Assembly: GCF_011038975.1 (NCBI RefSeq)
Contig: NZ_JAAKEC010000003.1
Span: 140,722-204,721 of the forward strand
Length of the DNA stretch: 64,000 bases
Direction of reading: 5' to 3'
DNA from: Adlercreutzia sp. ZJ176
GTDB lineage: Bacteria > Actinomycetota > Coriobacteriia > Coriobacteriales > Eggerthellaceae
Part shown: one piece after another, positions 30,150 through 39,060 of the stretch
How positions within the stretch are numbered: position 1 is the stretch's first letter
How the letters are laid out: the number at the start of each line of letters is the position of its first letter
Program-made: the position numbers and the translations under genes
Notes under the pieces: generated by a model
Seen by the model: the letters and a program-made list of their open reading frames with translations, nothing else
Databases searched by the model: none
What the model was told of the DNA's origin: nothing

Positions 30150-30731
30150 TCAGCCCTCGGACGAGAGCAGGCCGAACCGGCTGAGCGGCCAGTACGTGAG
30201 CACTGCCTTGCCGGTGACCGTGGAAGCGTCGATCGCGCCGAAGTAGCGCGAGTCCTGCGAGTTCGTGCGGTTGTCGCCCATGACCCACAGCTCGCCCTCC
30301 CCCACGGTGTAGGGGTAGGTGACGTCCTCGCCGTAGGCCGGGGTGAGCGGGTAGGAGGGGAGGTTGCGCGTGTAGGGCTCCACGAGCGCCACGCCGTCGA
30401 CCACCACGCGCCCGTCGATGAGCTCGACCGTCTCGCCCGCGGTGGCGATCACGCGCTTGATGAGGACGCGCGAGGGGATCTCGGGGTCGGCGAAGGTGAC
30501 GATGTCGCCGCGCTCGGGCTCGCCGAGGTAGTAGCTGACCTTCTCGGAGAACACCATGTCGCCGGTCATGATGGTCTCCTCCATGGAGCCCGACGGGATC
30601 TCGTAGGCTTGGAACACGTACGTGCGCAGGCCCCACGACAACGCGACGATCAGGGCGACCATGCCCAGCAGGGACACGAGTCGGCGTCCGATGCTCGGCT
30701 TGTGCGCGTCAGCGTGTTGACCGGAGTACAT
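30150..30731 (-). CDS. lepB: Signal peptidase I
   Basis: 193 aa: one N-terminal membrane helix (LVSLLGMVALIVALSWGL), the catalytic Ser in EIPSGSMEETIMTGD, the general-base Lys in SRVLIKRVIATAGE, and box E GDNRTNSQDSR. It removes signal peptides from exported proteins. Position between trmD and glyQ follows the common trmD-lepB order. Confidence 0.97.
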   Translation of the reverse strand: MYSGQHADAHKPSIGRRLVSLLGMVALIVALSWGLRTYVFQAYEIPSGSMEETIMTGDMVFSEKVSYYLGEPERGDIVTFADPEIPSRVLIKRVIATAGETVELIDGRVVVDGVALVEPYTRNLPSYPLTPAYGEDVTYPYTVGEGELWVMGDNRTNSQDSRYFGAIDASTVTGKAVLTYWPLSRFGLLSSEG

Positions 30732-30830
30732 GTGGGCTCAAGCTCCCCTTTCAGAAAAACGCGCCGCGCCGCAGGCGCAAACGCGTGGAGTCGACAGGTT
30801 GCAGTAATCGCTTATGATAGCGCTTCGGGC

Positions 30831-31781
30831 CTAACTCCCCTGCTCACCTGCTAAAGTCTCCAGAAATTCCCGATCAGCGGGCGTAAGGTTGCCCGCGCGC
30901 TCGGCCTCCTCGAGCAAGTCGGGGCGCCACCGCGCCGTGCGCTCGAGGCTCATGTTCCGCCGCCAGCGCGCCACCGCGCCGTGGTCCCCCGAGAGGAGCA
31001 CGGCCGGCACCTCCTGCCCGCGGAAGCTCGCCGGGCGCGTGTACTGGGGGTACTCCAGAAGACCGCTCGTGAACGACTCGTCGACGGGGCCGTCGGGGGC
31101 GCCGAGCACGCCGGGCAGCTTGCGCACCACCGCGTCGATCACCACCATGGAGGCGAGCTCGCCGGAGGTGAGCACGTAGTCGCCGAGCGATATGACCTCG
31201 TCGGCAAGGACGTAGGCGCGCTCGTCGATGCCCTCGTAGTGCCCGCAGATGAACAGCAGCCGCTCGCGCTGCGCCAGCTCGGAGGCGTACGCGTCGTCGA
31301 AGGGGCGGCCCTGCGGGGCAAGGAAGATGACGGTAGGCCTTGCATGCCCGGGGGCGTCGGCGCGCTCAGGGGAGCCCTCCCCGCAAGCAACGGCAGAGCA
31401 GCCCTGCTCCGCGGGCGGGGGTGTGCTCACCAAGCGAGTTCCGCACGAGCCGAAAGCGCCTGTGGCGCTTTCGCGCGAGCAGGACTGTCTGAGCGACTGA
31501 GCATTCCCCCGCTCGTGGAGCAGGGCGGCGGAAACAGGGGCGAAAGCACTTGCGCCGACTATGTCCTCGTAGGCTTCGAAGATGGGCTCGCACTTCATCA
31601 CGAGGCCGGCGCCGCCGCCGTAGGGGTCGTCGTCGGTGGTGCGGTGCCGGTCGTGGGTCCAGTCGCGCAGGTCATGCGCGTGAAACGCGATGATCCCCTT
31701 GTCCTGGGCGCGCTTCATCATCGACGACCCCATGACCGAGTCGTACATGCGGGGAAACGTGGAGAGCGTCTCGATGATCAC
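30831..31781 (-). CDS. trmD: tRNA m1G37 methyltransferase with in-frame palindromic insertion
   Basis: 316 aa from GTG 31781 (MIIETLSTFPRMYDSVMGSS), chosen because GAGGAGG lies six bases upstream; a GTG at 31796 lacks such a site. SAM-knot motifs are intact: DDDPYGGGAGLVMK, LLFICGHYEGIDERA, EVISLGDYVLTSGELASMV. Usual TrmD length is about 240-250. The extra material is roughly residues 80-145, between AYEDIVGAS and RPTVIFLAPQG, and most of it (about 86-127) comes from a palindromic DNA element. The insertion falls in a surface linker, so the enzyme may still work. Confidence 0.95.
   Translation of the reverse strand: MIIETLSTFPRMYDSVMGSSMMKRAQDKGIIAFHAHDLRDWTHDRHRTTDDDPYGGGAGLVMKCEPIFEAYEDIVGASAFAPVSAALLHERGNAQSLRQSCSRESATGAFGSCGTRLVSTPPPAEQGCSAVACGEGSPERADAPGHARPTVIFLAPQGRPFDDAYASELAQRERLLFICGHYEGIDERAYVLADEVISLGDYVLTSGELASMVVIDAVVRKLPGVLGAPDGPVDESFTSGLLEYPQYTRPASFRGQEVPAVLLSGDHGAVARWRRNMSLERTARWRPDLLEEAERAGNLTPADREFLETLAGEQGS
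31401..31526. repeat. Palindromic element inserted in frame within trmD
   Basis: The 29-base ends are inverted repeats: 31401-31429 begins GCCCTGCTCC and 31498-31526 ends GGAGCAGGGC, with 25 of 29 positions complementary. In the centre 31451-31473 is a perfect 10-bp hairpin (CGAAAGCGCC-TGT-GGCGCTTTCG). The 126 bases equal 42 codons, so the trmD frame is kept. Architecture is like REP/MITE units or the Rickettsia palindromic elements that occur inside genes. Confidence 0.8.
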
Positions 31782-31792
31782 AGGCGGCCTCC

Positions 31793-32317
31793 TCACAGGT
31801 CGAGCAGGCCGGCCGGACAGTCGAGCTCGATGCGGCGCGCGTCCTCATCGATGCGCACGACGAACTCCTCCACGAGCGGCACGAGCGCGGGCGAGCCGCC
31901 CGCGCGCGCCACCACGAGCAAAGGCTGCAGCGGGCGGTCCTCCACGGCCTCGACCTCGCCCACGCGCCCCGCGCGCACGTCATGCACGCTCCACCCCTCC
32001 CACGAGGGCAGGTCGGACGCGGCGTCAGGCGAAGGGAGGTCAACCTCGTCGCGGCGCATGAGGCAGTGGCAGCCCACGAGCAGCTCGGCCACGTCGGCGG
32101 TCTCGACCTCCTCGAAGAACACGAGCGCCTCGCCCTCGGAGCGCGGTGAGATGCGCGCGACGGTCACGTCGCGCGGGGCGTCGAGGACCGGCGGCACCAA
32201 GGCGACGCGCGCGCCCTCGGACAGCAAAAGAGGAAGGCCCGACGCAGCACGTGCGACGAGCCCTCCGTTCAGGTTTTTCGTATGCGCCAACGTGGCGACA
32301 TCAATCCAGCTGCGCAT
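31793..32317 (-). CDS. rimM: 16S rRNA processing protein RimM
   Basis: 174 aa, MRSWIDVATLAHTKNLNGGL. The N-terminal beta-barrel (LAHTKNLNGGLVARAASGLP) and C-terminal PRC barrel (WSVHDVRAGRVGEVEAVEDR; PLVEEFVVRIDEDARRIELD) are recognisable although the H-G-x-x-G motif is degenerate. RimM assists 30S head maturation. It follows khpA without a gap and precedes trmD, the canonical order. Confidence 0.93.
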   Translation of the reverse strand: MRSWIDVATLAHTKNLNGGLVARAASGLPLLLSEGARVALVPPVLDAPRDVTVARISPRSEGEALVFFEEVETADVAELLVGCHCLMRRDEVDLPSPDAASDLPSWEGWSVHDVRAGRVGEVEAVEDRPLQPLLVVARAGGSPALVPLVEEFVVRIDEDARRIELDCPAGLLDL

Positions 32318-32572
32318 CTAGTCGATGAGCTCCACTTCGACGGGAGCGCCCGAGCGCGACGCGGCAGCGCGGGCGAGCGTGCGAACAGCCTTGATGACAC
32401 GGCCCTGACGGCCGATGACTTTGCCGGCATCCTCCTCGTTGACGCGAATCTCAACGACGATGGCGCCGTCCTCAGCCTCGTCGGCAGTGATCTCGAGGTC
32501 CTCCTCGAACTCGATCAAGGGGCGGACGACCGCGTCCACCAAGCCCGCGAGATCCTCTGTCAGCTCAGACAT
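32318..32572 (-). CDS. khpA: KH-domain RNA-binding protein KhpA/YlqC
   Basis: 84 aa, a single KH domain with NEEDAGKVIGRQGRVIKAVR carrying the GxxG-type loop (GRQG). KhpA typically partners KhpB/Jag in RNA regulation. The position between rpsP and rimM is conserved in Gram-positives. Confidence 0.95.
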   Translation of the reverse strand: MSELTEDLAGLVDAVVRPLIEFEEDLEITADEAEDGAIVVEIRVNEEDAGKVIGRQGRVIKAVRTLARAAASRSGAPVEVELID

Positions 32573-32575
32573 GGC

Positions 32576-32821
32576 TTACGCGTCCTCGCGCGCGCCCTTG
32601 AGCAGACGAGCGACGGTGTCAGTGGGCTGAGCGCCGTTGGCGATCCACTTCTCAACCTTCTCCATGTCGAACTTCACCGTGGCAGGCTCGGTCAGCGGGT
32701 TGTAGCGGCCCACCTCGTCGATGAACTTGCCGTCGCGCGGGGCGCGCGAGTCGGCGACGACGATGCGGTAGTACGGGCGCTTCTTGGCGCCATGGCGAGC
32801 GAGGCGAATCTTAACAGCCAT
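32576..32821 (-). CDS. rpsP: 30S ribosomal protein S16
   Basis: 81 aa, [20 protein letters not shown], the unmistakable S16 N-terminus. AAGGAG lies nine bases before the ATG. It is the first gene of the rpsP-khpA-rimM-trmD-lepB operon and has its own promoter upstream. Confidence 0.99.
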   Translation of the reverse strand: MAVKIRLARHGAKKRPYYRIVVADSRAPRDGKFIDEVGRYNPLTEPATVKFDMEKVEKWIANGAQPTDTVARLLKGAREDA

Positions 32822-32904
32822 GAAGTGTGACTCCTTCTAAAAAATACTCTCATTCGATATAGGCATGCACTGCTCACGCAGCACAGCGAAAACAGCAATT
32901 GTTT

Positions 32905-32933
32905 ATTCTACGGCTCACACGAACATTTTGCAA
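32905..32933 (-). promoter_or_regulatory. rpsP operon promoter
   Basis: -35 TTGCAA (32928-32933), 17-bp spacer, -10 TAGAAT (32905-32910); predicted start near 32898, leader about 77 bases. The rest of the 308-bp gap up to the FHA gene (32934-33129) shows no gene or clear terminator. Confidence 0.7.
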
Positions 32934-33129
32934 GAGAGCTGTGGCAAATTGACCGTCCGACCACCCCACGAGCACAAACCGAGCCGCAACTTGCGTCAAC
33001 GGACGCGCCCCTCCTCGGACTTGGCGCTCCTTCTTGACGCAGAAGCGGCCCCGCTGATCGTCCCTGAGGCCTCGCTTTCACCGACGGTCCCTTCCTCTGC
33101 GCAGGACGCGATCCGGATGTTCGGAAAGG

Positions 33130-34134
33130 TCAGCTGCTCGGCATGCCCTCTATCACTATGAAGGTCGTAGAGGCTCCGAACCGGAGCTGGTCGCCAGGGC
33201 GTACGGGAACGGGCGCCGACATCTGGCCAACCGCCGACGCCGCCGAGCCGCAACCCTCGCATGGCGGCCTCACTTCCACGCGATCGCCGGAAAGCCCGCT
33301 CACGAGCACCGTGCCGTTGCGCGAGCCCAGGTCCTCCACGTACCAGACGTCCTCCCCGCTGCGCCAGATGCGTGCATGACGAGCCGATACGTCTGCTTCC
33401 ACCTCGTTCACCGCACCGTCGGACAAGGCCAGCGCGCCCACCTCGCTGCCCTCGGGCGCAGAGCTGAGCCAATGCGGCGCGCCGACGACGAGGCCGTCCT
33501 TCACGCGCAGCAGGCCGAGCACGGGCGCAGGAGCGGTTGCCGCCTCGTCTTCGCCCCGCGCCGAAGCTTCTCCCTCACCCTGCGAGGCTAAAGCCATGCG
33601 CGGCGTGGAGAGTCCGCCGCCGTACGTCGTCTGAACGAACTGCTGCGCATGGTCAACGGCGCGCCGCACGTCGGCCGTGCACGCCGCCGTCACGAGCAGC
33701 ACCATGGCGGCCTCCGCGCGCTCGTCAACGCACAGCGCGTTCTCGCCCACGATGCGCTCGAGCATGTTGCGATACAGCGTTGGATCCCGCCCGCACGCCC
33801 GCAGCGCGTCGTCCATGGCGCGCCCATCGGGCCCGCATACGATCTCAAGCACCTGAGAGCCCGAGAGGGTCCGCCTCCCCCGCGACTTCATGCGCGCCAC
33901 GATGCGCAGGGCGCCCACCGCGTAGTCGCAGAAGTACTGGTCGGACAGGTCATCTGCCGCAGCATGCACCAGAAAGCGCGAGACCCACGTACGGTCGTCG
34001 ATGCGGCTCTTGGCGCTGCGCCCGTCCGAGAGAGGACGTCCCGAGAGGATCAGGCCCGCCAGCTCCTTGTTGCTGATCCCCCCCTGCTTCTTCATGAGGG
34101 AGAACAAAACCGAGATGGGGGTACCTGTCGTCAT
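33130..34134 (-). CDS. FHA-domain protein
   Basis: 334 aa from ATG 34134 (MTTGTPISVLFSLMKKQGGI), overlapping the kinase stop. Residues 1-170 are a helical region of unknown family that begins HTH-like (NKELAGLILSGRPL). The FHA domain spans about 210-328 with the phosphothreonine-binding Ser250/His253 (SARHARIW) and EDLGSRNGTVLV (271-275 SRNGT). It should bind phosphorylated partners of the co-encoded kinase. The linker around 180-205 is Ala/Glu-rich. Confidence 0.9.
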   Translation of the reverse strand: MTTGTPISVLFSLMKKQGGISNKELAGLILSGRPLSDGRSAKSRIDDRTWVSRFLVHAAADDLSDQYFCDYAVGALRIVARMKSRGRRTLSGSQVLEIVCGPDGRAMDDALRACGRDPTLYRNMLERIVGENALCVDERAEAAMVLLVTAACTADVRRAVDHAQQFVQTTYGGGLSTPRMALASQGEGEASARGEDEAATAPAPVLGLLRVKDGLVVGAPHWLSSAPEGSEVGALALSDGAVNEVEADVSARHARIWRSGEDVWYVEDLGSRNGTVLVSGLSGDRVEVRPPCEGCGSAASAVGQMSAPVPVRPGDQLRFGASTTFIVIEGMPSS

Positions 34135-36074
34135 GAAACTTCCTCCGGACACTCATAGGCAACGTCGCCTTCGCCAACTCCTTGGCCCGCAGCCGCGCCA
34201 CCTGGGTCCGAGGTGACGAGCAGGGCAGCCGAAGGCCCGTCGTCAGCCTGCGCAGCCGACAGCTCAAAGGCCGGCGCGTCCGCGGCGGAAGCCAGCCCCA
34301 AGGACGTAAGCACGCCCTCAGAGGCTCCCCACGGGAGGGTCGGACGAGAGCTGTCCCCCGCGGGCTTCTTCGCCCTGTCGGAGCCGGCGGGAACCATGCG
34401 GTCGACTGCAAACGCGCACAGCGGCGCGGACGCAGCAGGAACAAACGCCAAAGCGAGATAGGCCGGGATGTCCTGCGAGGGCCATGAGGCCACGAACAGG
34501 CTCACGCCTAGGAAGGCTGCTGCGAGGACGTCACCGGCTGCCGCCCGAGCGAACCCCTCCGACCCCGACACGTCGGTCCACCGCGCAGCCAGCCCCACGA
34601 CCCCGGGGAGCAGCAGAGCAGTCGCGACGACTGCGCCGGGAAGGCACCCCGACCACAGCGGCGTCCCCGCGGGAAAGGCGACGGACATGCCGTCGGAAAG
34701 CACGCCCGCGCTCACCGCCACCGCCACACACGCCGCCGCGCAGACGGCACGCACGCCGACGCGAGCGAGGCGCCGCAGCGTGCGCTTGCGCGCCGCCTGG
34801 CGCTCGGCACGCTCGCTGAGGGGATGCGTCGCCAGCGGCTCGCCGCGCAGAGCGCGACCGACGTTCGCCGCATAGCCGTCGCAGAAGTCTGCGAGCATCT
34901 GCTGCATCTCAGACGCCGTCGGGCGCTCGCGCTGATCCGCGCGCAGGCACGCCAGAACGGGCTCGGCAAGCAGGTCATCCACGCGCGACAAGGCCAGACG
35001 CAAGCCGGAGGCCGTCGGCACGACGTCAGCGTCGGCTGCGCCGCGGCCCGCCGCCACGGCCACCTCGGGCTCGCATGACAGCACCGCCACGACATCAGCC
35101 GCACTCGCGTGGGCGCCCGCCGGCGGCGCGGGAGCGAACTCGGTCTTGAGGCGGTAGGCCGATCCTCCGACGCGCTGGCACCTCGACGCGATGCCCAGAT
35201 CGTAGGGAGGGTGCCCCTCGAGCAGCGCGTACAGCACGCTTGCCGCCGCATACACGTCGACGGCCGCGGACTGGCGCAGCCGCTCGACCGAGGCTATGTC
35301 GTCGGTGAGCATCTCCGGTGACGCGAAGTCGGCCGTCGCGTGGCGCCTGCTGCCGAAACGCGACGTGATCGAGGGGCTTTCCCCGCAGGACGCCACGGCA
35401 GACCCGAAGTCGATCAGACGCAGCTCGAAGGAGCCCTCCTCAACCTGATCGGCCAGAGAAAGGCGCGAGGTGTCCACCATCACGTTGCGCAGCGACACGT
35501 CGCGGTGAACCACGCTCGCGTCAAGGCACCCCATGCACACCAGCAGATCGAACAGATCACGGCCGATGCGCGCCGCCGTCAAGGGGGACAGCCTCCCCTC
35601 CTCGTCGACGGCGAGGGCGCGCGCGGCTTCCTCGAGGGTGACTCCCTCGATCCACTCCATGACCACGACAGGATCGCCCTCGCAAGAGCCGCGGCCGAAC
35701 AGCCGCGGAAAGCCCCTCAGGCCCGAGAGGTGCCGATGGGTCTCGTATTCCGCCTGAAACGCCGCGACAAGGGCAGCCGCAAGGCCCTCGTCCGCCTGCG
35801 CGTCGCCGAGACGCAGGCGCTTCACGGCCACGCGCTCGCCGCGCGCGCTCATGGCGCGCGACACCTCCCCGATGCCGCCGCGTCGCGTGGAGCCCTCGTC
35901 GACGAGCAGTATGGAGAACCTGCGCGCGTAGTCGTCACGCTCCCCCGCCGCCAAGGCGACGGCGGCCTCGAATCCCTCGACGCGCATGAGGCGCGCACCC
36001 GCGAGGGAGGCTTCGCCCGCCACAGCCCCTCCCTCGGTCGAGGAGGCCGCCGGCAGGCCTTCCGACGGGAGCAT
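34131..36074 (-). CDS. Membrane Ser/Thr protein kinase
   Basis: 647 aa from ATG 36074, whose A is the last base of the upstream stop. Hanks-type motifs: glycine-rich RRGGIGEVSRA (65-74), Lys85 in VAVKR, HRD at 190-192 with Asn197, DFG at 222-224, and SPEM (252-255). After the kinase come a basic stretch (428-441) and about four membrane helices (439-461, 479-497, 513-530, 537-556), then a cytoplasmic-type tail. There are no PASTA repeats, so it is not a canonical PknB. Confidence 0.9.
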   Translation of the reverse strand: MLPSEGLPAASSTEGGAVAGEASLAGARLMRVEGFEAAVALAAGERDDYARRFSILLVDEGSTRRGGIGEVSRAMSARGERVAVKRLRLGDAQADEGLAAALVAAFQAEYETHRHLSGLRGFPRLFGRGSCEGDPVVVMEWIEGVTLEEAARALAVDEEGRLSPLTAARIGRDLFDLLVCMGCLDASVVHRDVSLRNVMVDTSRLSLADQVEEGSFELRLIDFGSAVASCGESPSITSRFGSRRHATADFASPEMLTDDIASVERLRQSAAVDVYAAASVLYALLEGHPPYDLGIASRCQRVGGSAYRLKTEFAPAPPAGAHASAADVVAVLSCEPEVAVAAGRGAADADVVPTASGLRLALSRVDDLLAEPVLACLRADQRERPTASEMQQMLADFCDGYAANVGRALRGEPLATHPLSERAERQAARKRTLRRLARVGVRAVCAAACVAVAVSAGVLSDGMSVAFPAGTPLWSGCLPGAVVATALLLPGVVGLAARWTDVSGSEGFARAAAGDVLAAAFLGVSLFVASWPSQDIPAYLALAFVPAASAPLCAFAVDRMVPAGSDRAKKPAGDSSRPTLPWGASEGVLTSLGLASAADAPAFELSAAQADDGPSAALLVTSDPGGAAAGQGVGEGDVAYECPEEVS

Positions 36075-37060
36075 CACGGGCGACCGCCCTTCCGCGTCGC
36101 CTCGTACTCCTCCATCTTGATCACCTTGCCCGTGCTCGGATTCACCGGCATCTTGCCCGACCAGTAGGCGACGTCGACGGTGGGGTCTTCGAGGGCGACG
36201 TTGCTGGTCCACGCGGCATCAAGCTGGTAGAGCGCCTCTGTCAAGCGCCCGTACGAATACGAGAGCTTGTTATAGTTGTCGATATAGCGCGATGTTACGG
36301 GCATGCCCGGATCGGACGGATTCGCCGCCGCGCCAACCCGGTCGATCGCCGCCACGTCAGCAACCTGGACCGTGTAGAGAAAATCATAGACCCGCTGCGC
36401 CTGCGCGATCCGCTGCTCCTGCGACCCGGTCTTGCTCAGGCGGTTGAAATCTGCGATGAACTGGTAGACCTGGGAGGCATAGCCGTCAAGCTCGTCATAG
36501 CAATAGCGGAGCTCGGCGCAGATGCGCGCCTCGGCAGCCTCGTCGAGGCCGTCAGTCTCAGGCTCGGGAGCAGATTGGGAAGACGAAGGCGGCGCCGACC
36601 CTTGCGAAGCGACGTCAGAGGGAGCGGAGCCTCCCGACGTCGTCGACTGCCCACCCGCAGCGGCGGCCCCATCGGAGCCCCGAGCAGCGACATCAGCCAG
36701 CATGTCTGCTGCCGCGACGACCACGCGCGATGCGCCCAGCCGAGCATCGGCCGCCCCGGCAGCCGATCCCTCCGAGCCGTCGAGGTTTTCCTCGGCCCGC
36801 GACTCTCCCCAAGCGCCGTCCTGATCGGCGTCAGCAGACGCGCCTTGGGCGGCAGACGCGCCCTCTTCGTGCAGGTAGCGCTGCACAAGCGGACTCTGCG
36901 CCGCGAGGCCGGGCACCGCGGCGAAGTAAGCCGCCAGCCCGAACAGCATGAGCGCAAAGGAGAACGCGCAGACGCCCGCGGCCGCGCGCGGAACGTGCGC
37001 TCGGCGGAAGCTGCCGCCCGCTACCGACCAGAAGCGAAACGGTTTTTCCCGACGAGCCAT
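36074..37060 (-). CDS. Single-pass membrane protein of the FHA/kinase operon
   Basis: 328 aa from ATG 37060, with GGAGGAGGAAG about 10 bases upstream. A basic head (MARREKPFRFWSVAGGSFRR), one membrane helix (about 28-48, VCAFSFALMLFGLAAYFAAV), a long low-complexity Ala/Ser/Gly/Asp region (65-165), and a helical extracytoplasmic-type domain (170-328) with many Tyr. No family is recognised. Being first in a kinase-FHA operon, it is a candidate sensor or substrate. Confidence 0.75.
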   Translation of the reverse strand: MARREKPFRFWSVAGGSFRRAHVPRAAAGVCAFSFALMLFGLAAYFAAVPGLAAQSPLVQRYLHEEGASAAQGASADADQDGAWGESRAEENLDGSEGSAAGAADARLGASRVVVAAADMLADVAARGSDGAAAAGGQSTTSGGSAPSDVASQGSAPPSSSQSAPEPETDGLDEAAEARICAELRYCYDELDGYASQVYQFIADFNRLSKTGSQEQRIAQAQRVYDFLYTVQVADVAAIDRVGAAANPSDPGMPVTSRYIDNYNKLSYSYGRLTEALYQLDAAWTSNVALEDPTVDVAYWSGKMPVNPSTGKVIKMEEYEATRKGGRP

Positions 37061-37185
37061 TAAGCGAAATCTTCCTCCTCCGACAAACGCCACGACGCGG
37101 CGCGAGCCATCACGTGCTCACCCAGTATAGCAAACATCCGCCTGAGGCAGGCTCAGCCTGCGCTTGGACAAATGGCAGACATAAC

Positions 37186-38592
37186 TTACTGGTCCATCAT
37201 CTGCTGCAGCTTCTTCAGGTCCCCCATCGACATGCCGCCCATGCCGGGAAGCGCGCGGCCGCGGCGCGACTTGCCGCGCTTGCCCTTGCGCTTCTGCTGC
37301 TGCTCGACGGTGCCCATCATCTTCTTCATCATCTTCTTGGTCTCGTTGAACTTCTTGACGAGCTGGTTCACGTCGGTCACCGTGACGCCCGCGCCCTTCG
37401 CGATGCGCGCGCGGCGGCTGCCGTTGAGGACCTCGGGCTTGGCGCGCTCCTCCTTCGTCATGGAGTTGATGATGATCTCCATGGCGTCGAGCGCCCCCTC
37501 GTCCACCTGCCCGCTCCCGAGCGCCTTGTCGCCGCCGGGCAGCGCGCTGATGAGCTTGGCGATGCCGCCCATCTTGTGCACCTGGCGGTTCATGGTGATG
37601 AAGTCGTCGAGCGTGAGCTGGCCCTTCGCCATGCGCTCGGCTTCGACGGCCTCGGCCTCCTCCTGCTGCACCTTCACGGCGCTCTCGATGAGCGACACCA
37701 CGTCGCCCATGCCGAGGATGCGCTTGGCCATGCGGTCGGGGTGGAACACCTCGAGCGAGTCGGGCTTCTCGCCCGAGGAGATGAACTTGATGGGCTTGCC
37801 CGTGACCTCGCGGATGGACAGCGCGCCGCCGCCGCGGGCGTCGCCGTCCATCTTCGACATGATGACGCCGTCGAAGTCCACGCGGCTCGCAAACGCCTCG
37901 ACCACGTTCACCACATCCTGGCCGGTCATGGCGTCGACCACCATGAGGATCTGGTCGGGCTTGACGGCGTCGCGGATGGCCTCGGCCTCGGCCATCATGT
38001 CCTCGTCGACGTGCAGGCGACCCGCCGTGTCGATGATGACCACGTCGCGCAGCGAGTCGATGGCGTCGCGCACGCCCTCCTGCGCGATGCGCACCGGGTC
38101 CACGCCGTCGCCGCGGTACACGCGCACGCCGATCTCGCCGGCGAGCGTGGCCAGCTGGTCGGCCGCAGCGGGGCGGTACACGTCGCAGGCCACGAGCAGG
38201 GGCACGTGGTTCTCCTGCTTCAGGCGGTAGGCGAGCTTGGCGGCCGCGGTGGTCTTGCCCGAGCCCTGCAGGCCCACGAGCATGATGACGTTGGGGATGC
38301 GGCTGCCCATGACGAGCTTCGAGTCCGTGCGGCCCAGAAGCTCGGTGAGCTCGTCGAGCACCACCTTGATCACGTTCTGCGCCGGGGTGAGCGAGTCGAG
38401 CACCTCGGCGGCGAGGCAGCGCTCCTTGGTGCGCGCGACGAACGCCTTGACTACTTTGAAGTTGACGTCAGCTTCGAGAAGCGCGAGGCGGATCTCGCGC
38501 ATGGCGGCGTTGATGTCCTCCTCGGTGAGGCGGCCCTTCGACTTCAGACCCGAGAAGATGCCCTGGAGGCGCTCGGAGAGGTTCTCAAGCAT
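37186..38592 (-). CDS. ffh: Signal recognition particle protein Ffh
   Basis: 468 aa: N domain (MLENLSERLQGIFSGLKSKG), G domain with GLQGSGKTTAAAKLA, DTAGRLHVDEDM and TKMD-like MSKMDGDARGG, then a Met-rich M domain ending GMGGMSMGDLKKLQQMMDQ. The GTPase binds signal sequences and 4.5S RNA and docks on FtsY, whose gene is about 1.5 kb upstream. Confidence 0.99.
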   Translation of the reverse strand: MLENLSERLQGIFSGLKSKGRLTEEDINAAMREIRLALLEADVNFKVVKAFVARTKERCLAAEVLDSLTPAQNVIKVVLDELTELLGRTDSKLVMGSRIPNVIMLVGLQGSGKTTAAAKLAYRLKQENHVPLLVACDVYRPAAADQLATLAGEIGVRVYRGDGVDPVRIAQEGVRDAIDSLRDVVIIDTAGRLHVDEDMMAEAEAIRDAVKPDQILMVVDAMTGQDVVNVVEAFASRVDFDGVIMSKMDGDARGGGALSIREVTGKPIKFISSGEKPDSLEVFHPDRMAKRILGMGDVVSLIESAVKVQQEEAEAVEAERMAKGQLTLDDFITMNRQVHKMGGIAKLISALPGGDKALGSGQVDEGALDAMEIIINSMTKEERAKPEVLNGSRRARIAKGAGVTVTDVNQLVKKFNETKKMMKKMMGTVEQQQKRKGKRGKSRRGRALPGMGGMSMGDLKKLQQMMDQ

Positions 38593-38660
38593 AGTGTTCT
38601 GCTCCTGTTGAAACGAGCTTGCATGTCGGCTAGCCGAACGATTATACCCCAGGCGAGCGC

Positions 38661-38951
38661 CTACAGGCTCACGATGGCCACCTTCACGTTGCTGTTGCGG
38701 AAGACGGGGCGCAGGAACTCGGGGTCCTGCAGCTCGGGCAGCACCTGCTGCAACGCGATGAAGATGTCGGCTGACGGGGCGCGCGAGGCGTCCTCGAGCG
38801 CGTAGACGGTGCGCTCCGAGATGCGCATGCCCGTCTTCTCCTCCACCGCCTTCACGAGCGACAGCCCGCGCGAGTAGCCGTTCGCCAGGCGCGACGCCTT
38901 GAGCAGCACGCCGTATGCCTCCCAGTCGATGACGCTGTTCTCCTTAGCCAT
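38661..38951 (-). CDS. Small HTH (Xre-like) protein
   Basis: 96 aa. ATG 38951 follows GGAGGTCATATC. The region YGVLLKASRLANGYSRGLSL and ISERTVYALEDASRAPSADI resembles a Xre/Cro helix-turn-helix (LKxxRxxxGxS...T-x-x-x-x-E-x-x-x-x-P) with an unusually long insert between helices. It could be a transcriptional regulator; its targets are unknown. Confidence 0.6.
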   Translation of the reverse strand: MAKENSVIDWEAYGVLLKASRLANGYSRGLSLVKAVEEKTGMRISERTVYALEDASRAPSADIFIALQQVLPELQDPEFLRPVFRNSNVKVAIVSL

Positions 38952-39060
38952 GATATGACCTCCGATTCGTCGCGTGCTTCTCCTTAGTGTTGCATTATAG
39001 TACGATTTCGGGACGCGCGCCAGGGACGCAGGCACGCAGATGCGGGCAGGCGAGCCTGCG

